NCBI GenBank assembly: GCA_964523875.1
Contig: CAZGAS010000056.1
Location: 1 to 6,851, forward strand
Length of the DNA: 6,851 nucleotides
Origin: JAUVHV01 sp964523875
Lineage (GTDB): Bacteria; Omnitrophota; Gorgyraeia; JABMRG01
Reading direction: 5' to 3'
A program made the position numbers and the translations under genes. Positions within the stretch are counted from its first letter, which is position 1, and the number at the start of each line of letters is the position of its first letter. This document shows, piece after piece, positions 4,535-6,851 of the stretch. Under the pieces are notes generated by a model. That model searched no databases, was not told where the DNA came from, and worked only from the letters and a program-made list of their open reading frames with translations.

Positions 4535-5563
4535 ATGCAGGGTTTTACTAAGAAGAATTTAAAGGATGTGCAGATAGCTGTGGACATAGGAAACTATTCC
4601 ATAAAGGCCATGGCTGTTTCACACGCGAAGGCACAACCGGTACTTTTAAACTTTTCAATAAAGCCTATAGGTGATAATATTATCAAGGCAATCACCCAGG
4701 CGCACGCGGAACTCGGGTTTACAAAGATAAAAGTTGTTGCTTCTCTATCGGGCCCTACAGTTATCGCCAGATATATAGATATACCATCTATGAATAATGA
4801 AGAGCTTGCCGGCGCTATCAGGTTTGAAGCGGAGAAGGTGATACCGTATGACATAAGTGAGGTCCAGCTTGATTTCGCGAAGATAGAAGACCTTGATAAT
4901 AACAGGATTCGTGTCCTTATAGTCGCGGCAAAAAAAGACCTGGTGGATAGCCAGATGAAGATACTTTCAGAGGCGGGACTCGAGCCTGTTATTCTTGATG
5001 TAGATTCATTCGCGCTTGCTAATGCCTTTATTCATACAGGGATTGATAATACCAATGTCTGCGGATTACTGAATATAGGTTTCAATAAGAGTAATCTGAA
5101 TATTGTTAAAGATGGTAAGACATACCTGTCGCGGGATATTGATATTGGCGGCAGGAGCATAGCAAAACTCATTGCCGAGAACCTCTCAATACCTGAAAAA
5201 GAGGCCCTGAAAATTATGGAGGATAAGCTCGCTAGATTTGAGCAGCTCTCCGAAGATGAGAGAAAGCCCATAGAGGCCCCTGTCGCGGATATATTATCTC
5301 GCTTAACGGATGAAGCGGCACTATCATTTGATTTTTATGAGAACCAGCACGAAAGCAATGTCGCGAAAGTCTTCATAAGCGGGGGGATATCCATGTTTAA
5401 GACGATAGAGGCGTTTTTAAAGGAGGCCTTGAGCCGTGATTTGCAGAAGTGGAACCCTGTAACAGGAATTGAGGTATCTGAAAATCTTGATTCCAAAAAA
5501 ATAGTTGAATCTTCACCACAGCTTGCTGTAGTAACAGGACTGGCGCTGAGAAAGACTGAGTAA
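4535..5563 (+). CDS. pilM: type IV pilus assembly protein PilM, actin-like ATPase
   Basis: Cytoplasmic actin/FtsA-fold protein that binds the N-terminal tail of PilN and links the motor to the periplasmic alignment complex. The 342 residues match the usual PilM length (about 350). Motifs in order: phosphate-1 loop A-V-D-I-G-N at 15-20 followed by S22; R-F-E-A-E-K-V-I-P-Y (96-105), typical of PilM; D-V-D-S-F-A (155-160); phosphate-2 region G-L-L-N-I-G (177-182); D-I-D-I-G-G (201-206); adenosine motif V-F-I-S-G-G (279-284); and the closing G-L-A-L-R (335-339). The usual Asp of the phosphate-2 motif is Asn here (N180). AAGGAA at 4518-4523 is 11 nt before the ATG, a loose spacing, and translation may be coupled to the gene before it, whose stop is 2 nt upstream. 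PilN starts 1 nt after its stop. In type II secretion the equivalent is the cytoplasmic part of GspL. Confidence 0.94.
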   Translation: MQGFTKKNLKDVQIAVDIGNYSIKAMAVSHAKAQPVLLNFSIKPIGDNIIKAITQAHAELGFTKIKVVASLSGPTVIARYIDIPSMNNEELAGAIRFEAEKVIPYDISEVQLDFAKIEDLDNNRIRVLIVAAKKDLVDSQMKILSEAGLEPVILDVDSFALANAFIHTGIDNTNVCGLLNIGFNKSNLNIVKDGKTYLSRDIDIGGRSIAKLIAENLSIPEKEALKIMEDKLARFEQLSEDERKPIEAPVADILSRLTDEAALSFDFYENQHESNVAKVFISGGISMFKTIEAFLKEALSRDLQKWNPVTGIEVSENLDSKKIVESSPQLAVVTGLALRKTE

Positions 5564-5564
5564 T

Positions 5565-6248
5565 ATGATAGAGCTTAATCTTATCCCCGAGGATTTTCAG
5601 GTTGTACATAAAAAGAGTAAGTCTCAACTGGATATAAAACTTCCAAAGGTGGCTCCGATACCGCTAATAGTCGGACTAATCGGTTTTATTATACTTAGCC
5701 AGGTTGTATTAGGGCTAATAGCTATTATGCAGCAAAAAAAACTTATGTCTATAAGCAACAGGCTTAATACCCTTATGCCGCAGCAGCAGATAGCCACAGC
5801 GCTTAAAAAAGAGGTAGATATCTTAAGCGGTAAAGTTGCTGTGATAAATTCCTTAACTTCAGGCAGCCTTGTATGGGCTAAAAAGCTTCAGGATTTAAAT
5901 AATTCCGTATTAGATGGAGTGTGGCTTAATTCATTATCCCTTAGCACAGAGACCTCCAATGCTAACCAGGCGTTTATAGGTGTTAACCCTGGTGCCGTGG
6001 GGCAGGTGCCAGCTGATAAAGAGACATTGATTCTTAAAGGCGCGGCTGTATCGACAGGTTCAGAAGAGGCAACAGCCATAGTAGGCAGATTTATAGATTC
6101 CCTCAAGACAAATGAGGGTTTTTTCAAGGATTTTGAGGACATAAAGCTCTCGTCTGTACAGAGAGAGACGCTTGGTAGCACAGAGATTATGAATTTTACA
6201 ATAGTATGTTATTTTAAGCCCGGGAGGAGCTATTTTGAAAAACTTTAA
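5565..6248 (+). CDS. pilN: type IV pilus assembly protein PilN
   Basis: Bitopic inner-membrane protein. Its short cytoplasmic N-terminus docks into PilM, and its periplasmic coiled coil and ferredoxin-like domain pair with PilO. The 227 residues start with I-E-L-N-L-I-P (2-8), the conserved PilM-binding motif. One membrane segment follows at about 33-55, then a helical, coiled-coil-like stretch (56-98). The periplasmic domain has V-L-D-G-V-W-L-N-S-L (115-124), a pattern common in PilN/fimbrial assembly proteins. The Gly- and Pro-containing stretch at 138-150 is probably a loop between strands. The ATG is 1 nt after the pilM stop. The 3' end overlaps pilO by 14 nt. An A8 tract at 5734-5741 lies just after the membrane segment. 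The role is confident from motif, topology and order. Confidence 0.93.
   Translation: MIELNLIPEDFQVVHKKSKSQLDIKLPKVAPIPLIVGLIGFIILSQVVLGLIAIMQQKKLMSISNRLNTLMPQQQIATALKKEVDILSGKVAVINSLTSGSLVWAKKLQDLNNSVLDGVWLNSLSLSTETSNANQAFIGVNPGAVGQVPADKETLILKGAAVSTGSEEATAIVGRFIDSLKTNEGFFKDFEDIKLSSVQRETLGSTEIMNFTIVCYFKPGRSYFEKL
6222..6229 (+). promoter_or_regulatory. strong ribosome binding site that sets the TTG start of pilO
   Basis: GGGAGGAG lies inside the end of pilN, 5 nt before the TTG at 6235. No in-frame ATG or GTG stands near it. It supports TTG as the pilO start and gives the full cytoplasmic tail and membrane segment expected for the family. Confidence 0.8.
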
Positions 6249-6810
6249 GTGGAAGCTCCTTAAAAACCAGAAGCTTATTGTTTATGGTATCATAACGCTT
6301 TGCCTTTTGATGGCTAATTATACGCTTTTCTTAAAACCCACGATGGCGTCTCTTTCCAAGGCAATGCCAAAACTACGCCAGTTGCAGAGGAAGCTTGTTG
6401 TTGACCAAAACCTGATCGCAGGTATACCGGGATACAAGGCCAGGATAGAGGCTATGAGAAAAAGCCTTTCCCAGCAGAAGAAGAAGTTATCGACCAAGCA
6501 GGAGATATCAAGCCTGCTTAAGGGGCTTTCAGAGATAGCTAAAGATTCAGACGTGAAGATCGTATCTATAAAACCCCATGCCGCGGTTGCAGGTAAGCGG
6601 CAGAGTACGGCCTCGGGCGCTTATCAGAAGTACCCAATTTCAATAAAGGCTGTATGCGGTTATCATCAACTCGGCACCTTTTTGAATAAACTGGAAAACG
6701 CCGATATTTTTATGCGTGTCTCAGATATAAATATTACCGCTGATCCTAATGACCTGACACAGCATTTGATATACGTGCTTGTCAACACCTATATACTAAA
6801 TGAAACCTAA
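6235..6810 (+). CDS. pilO: type IV pilus assembly protein PilO, TTG start
   Basis: Bitopic inner-membrane partner of PilN; the heterodimer connects PilM inside with PilP and the secretin outside. The 191 residues comprise a short basic cytoplasmic tail (1-12), one membrane segment (about 13-33), a coiled coil rich in Lys, Gln and Leu (about 38-105) and a C-terminal ferredoxin-like domain. In that domain Y-P-I-S-I-K (133-138) and L-G-T-F-L-N-K-L-E (146-154) match the pattern usual in PilO, where a Y-x-x-L/F-x-x-F-L-x-x-L-E segment packs the domain. The length is typical (about 200). The start is TTG, supported by a strong ribosome binding site at 6222-6229. It overlaps pilN by 14 nt, so translation is probably coupled. 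The next start codon is 4 nt after the stop. Confidence 0.93.
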   Translation: MKNFKWKLLKNQKLIVYGIITLCLLMANYTLFLKPTMASLSKAMPKLRQLQRKLVVDQNLIAGIPGYKARIEAMRKSLSQQKKKLSTKQEISSLLKGLSEIAKDSDVKIVSIKPHAAVAGKRQSTASGAYQKYPISIKAVCGYHQLGTFLNKLENADIFMRVSDINITADPNDLTQHLIYVLVNTYILNET

Positions 6811-6814
6811 TAAT

Positions 6815-6851
6815 ATGAAAAAAACTATATCCATTATTATTTTGCCTGTCT
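6815..6851 (+). CDS. 5' end of an exported protein, probably PilP or a PilQ-type secretin (cut by the window edge)
   Basis: Only 12 codons are visible from ATG 6815: M-K-K-T-I-S-I-I-I-L-P-V. Two lysines followed by a run of hydrophobic residues is the start of a signal peptide. An in-frame ATG at 6800 would add M-K-P-N-N and overlap the end of pilO by 11 nt. Neither start has a clear Shine-Dalgarno, so translation may depend on ribosomes leaving pilO. In the usual pilMNOPQ order, the next gene is the lipoprotein PilP or the secretin PilQ, and both carry signal peptides. The identity is inferred from order alone. Confidence 0.6.
   Translation, partial: MKKTISIIILPV

Noticed and set aside
5381..5386. 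G6 tract in pilM as a phase-variation site
   Set aside because: Six Gs encode the needed S-G-G of the adenosine motif, and the tract is short for slippage control.
5734..5741. A8 tract in pilN as a programmed frameshift site
   Set aside because: The -1 frame meets a stop within about ten codons and would give only the membrane anchor. No downstream stimulatory structure is evident, and A-runs are common in this AT-rich DNA.

Overview
The window is one tightly packed, single-strand segment of a type IV pilus (or closely related type II secretion-like) locus. It encodes pilins, minor pilins and the start of the inner-membrane assembly platform. Every convincing gene lies on the + strand. I see no tRNA, rRNA, CRISPR array, insertion sequence or phage gene. 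The organism looks like an uncultivated, double-membraned bacterium. The pilin style (an N-A-N-E-S-A-A-I-A-T-L-R-T stretch after the hydrophobic helix), the frequent ATA isoleucine and AGG/AGA arginine codons, the D/N/G-rich loop in a minor pilin, and minor pilins sitting directly beside pilMNO remind me most of Omnitrophota. Elusimicrobiota or another deep lineage is possible. This placement is inference from style, not a search result.

Layout. Bases 1-87 hold a possible promoter, a small hairpin and a strong Shine-Dalgarno sequence for a PilA-like pilin (88-513). That gene is closed by a textbook intrinsic terminator (537-574). Bases 575-757 are an AT-rich intergenic region with several palindromes, a 12-bp tandem repeat and a candidate promoter. 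A second, paralogous pilin (758-1225) follows and opens a long apparent operon: a PilV/GspI-like pseudopilin with a calcium-loop-like segment (1258-1722), a PilW/GspJ-like pseudopilin with Ala instead of Gly before the cleavage site (1723-2382), a 602-residue PilX/GspK-like protein with a beta-rich C-terminal region (2382-4190), a small unrecognised protein with a signal peptide and a C-terminal membrane segment (4194-4532), then pilM (4535-5563), pilN (5565-6248), pilO (6235-6810) and the first codons of another exported protein (from 6815 or 6800), probably PilP or a secretin. From 1258 onward the genes abut, overlap or are separated by at most 4 nt.

How they fit together. The two pilins would be alternative or mixed fibre subunits. 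The PilV/PilW/PilX-like proteins would form the priming complex at the fibre tip, with the large PilX-like protein as the likely exposed tip or adhesin. PilM (cytoplasmic, actin-like), PilN and PilO (bitopic, periplasmic) form the alignment ring that links the motor to the outer-membrane secretin. The motor ATPases, platform protein PilC, prepilin peptidase and secretin are not in the window. The least explained parts are the 112-residue protein between the minor pilins and pilM, the beta-rich PilX-like protein, and the palindrome-dense region between the two pilin genes.
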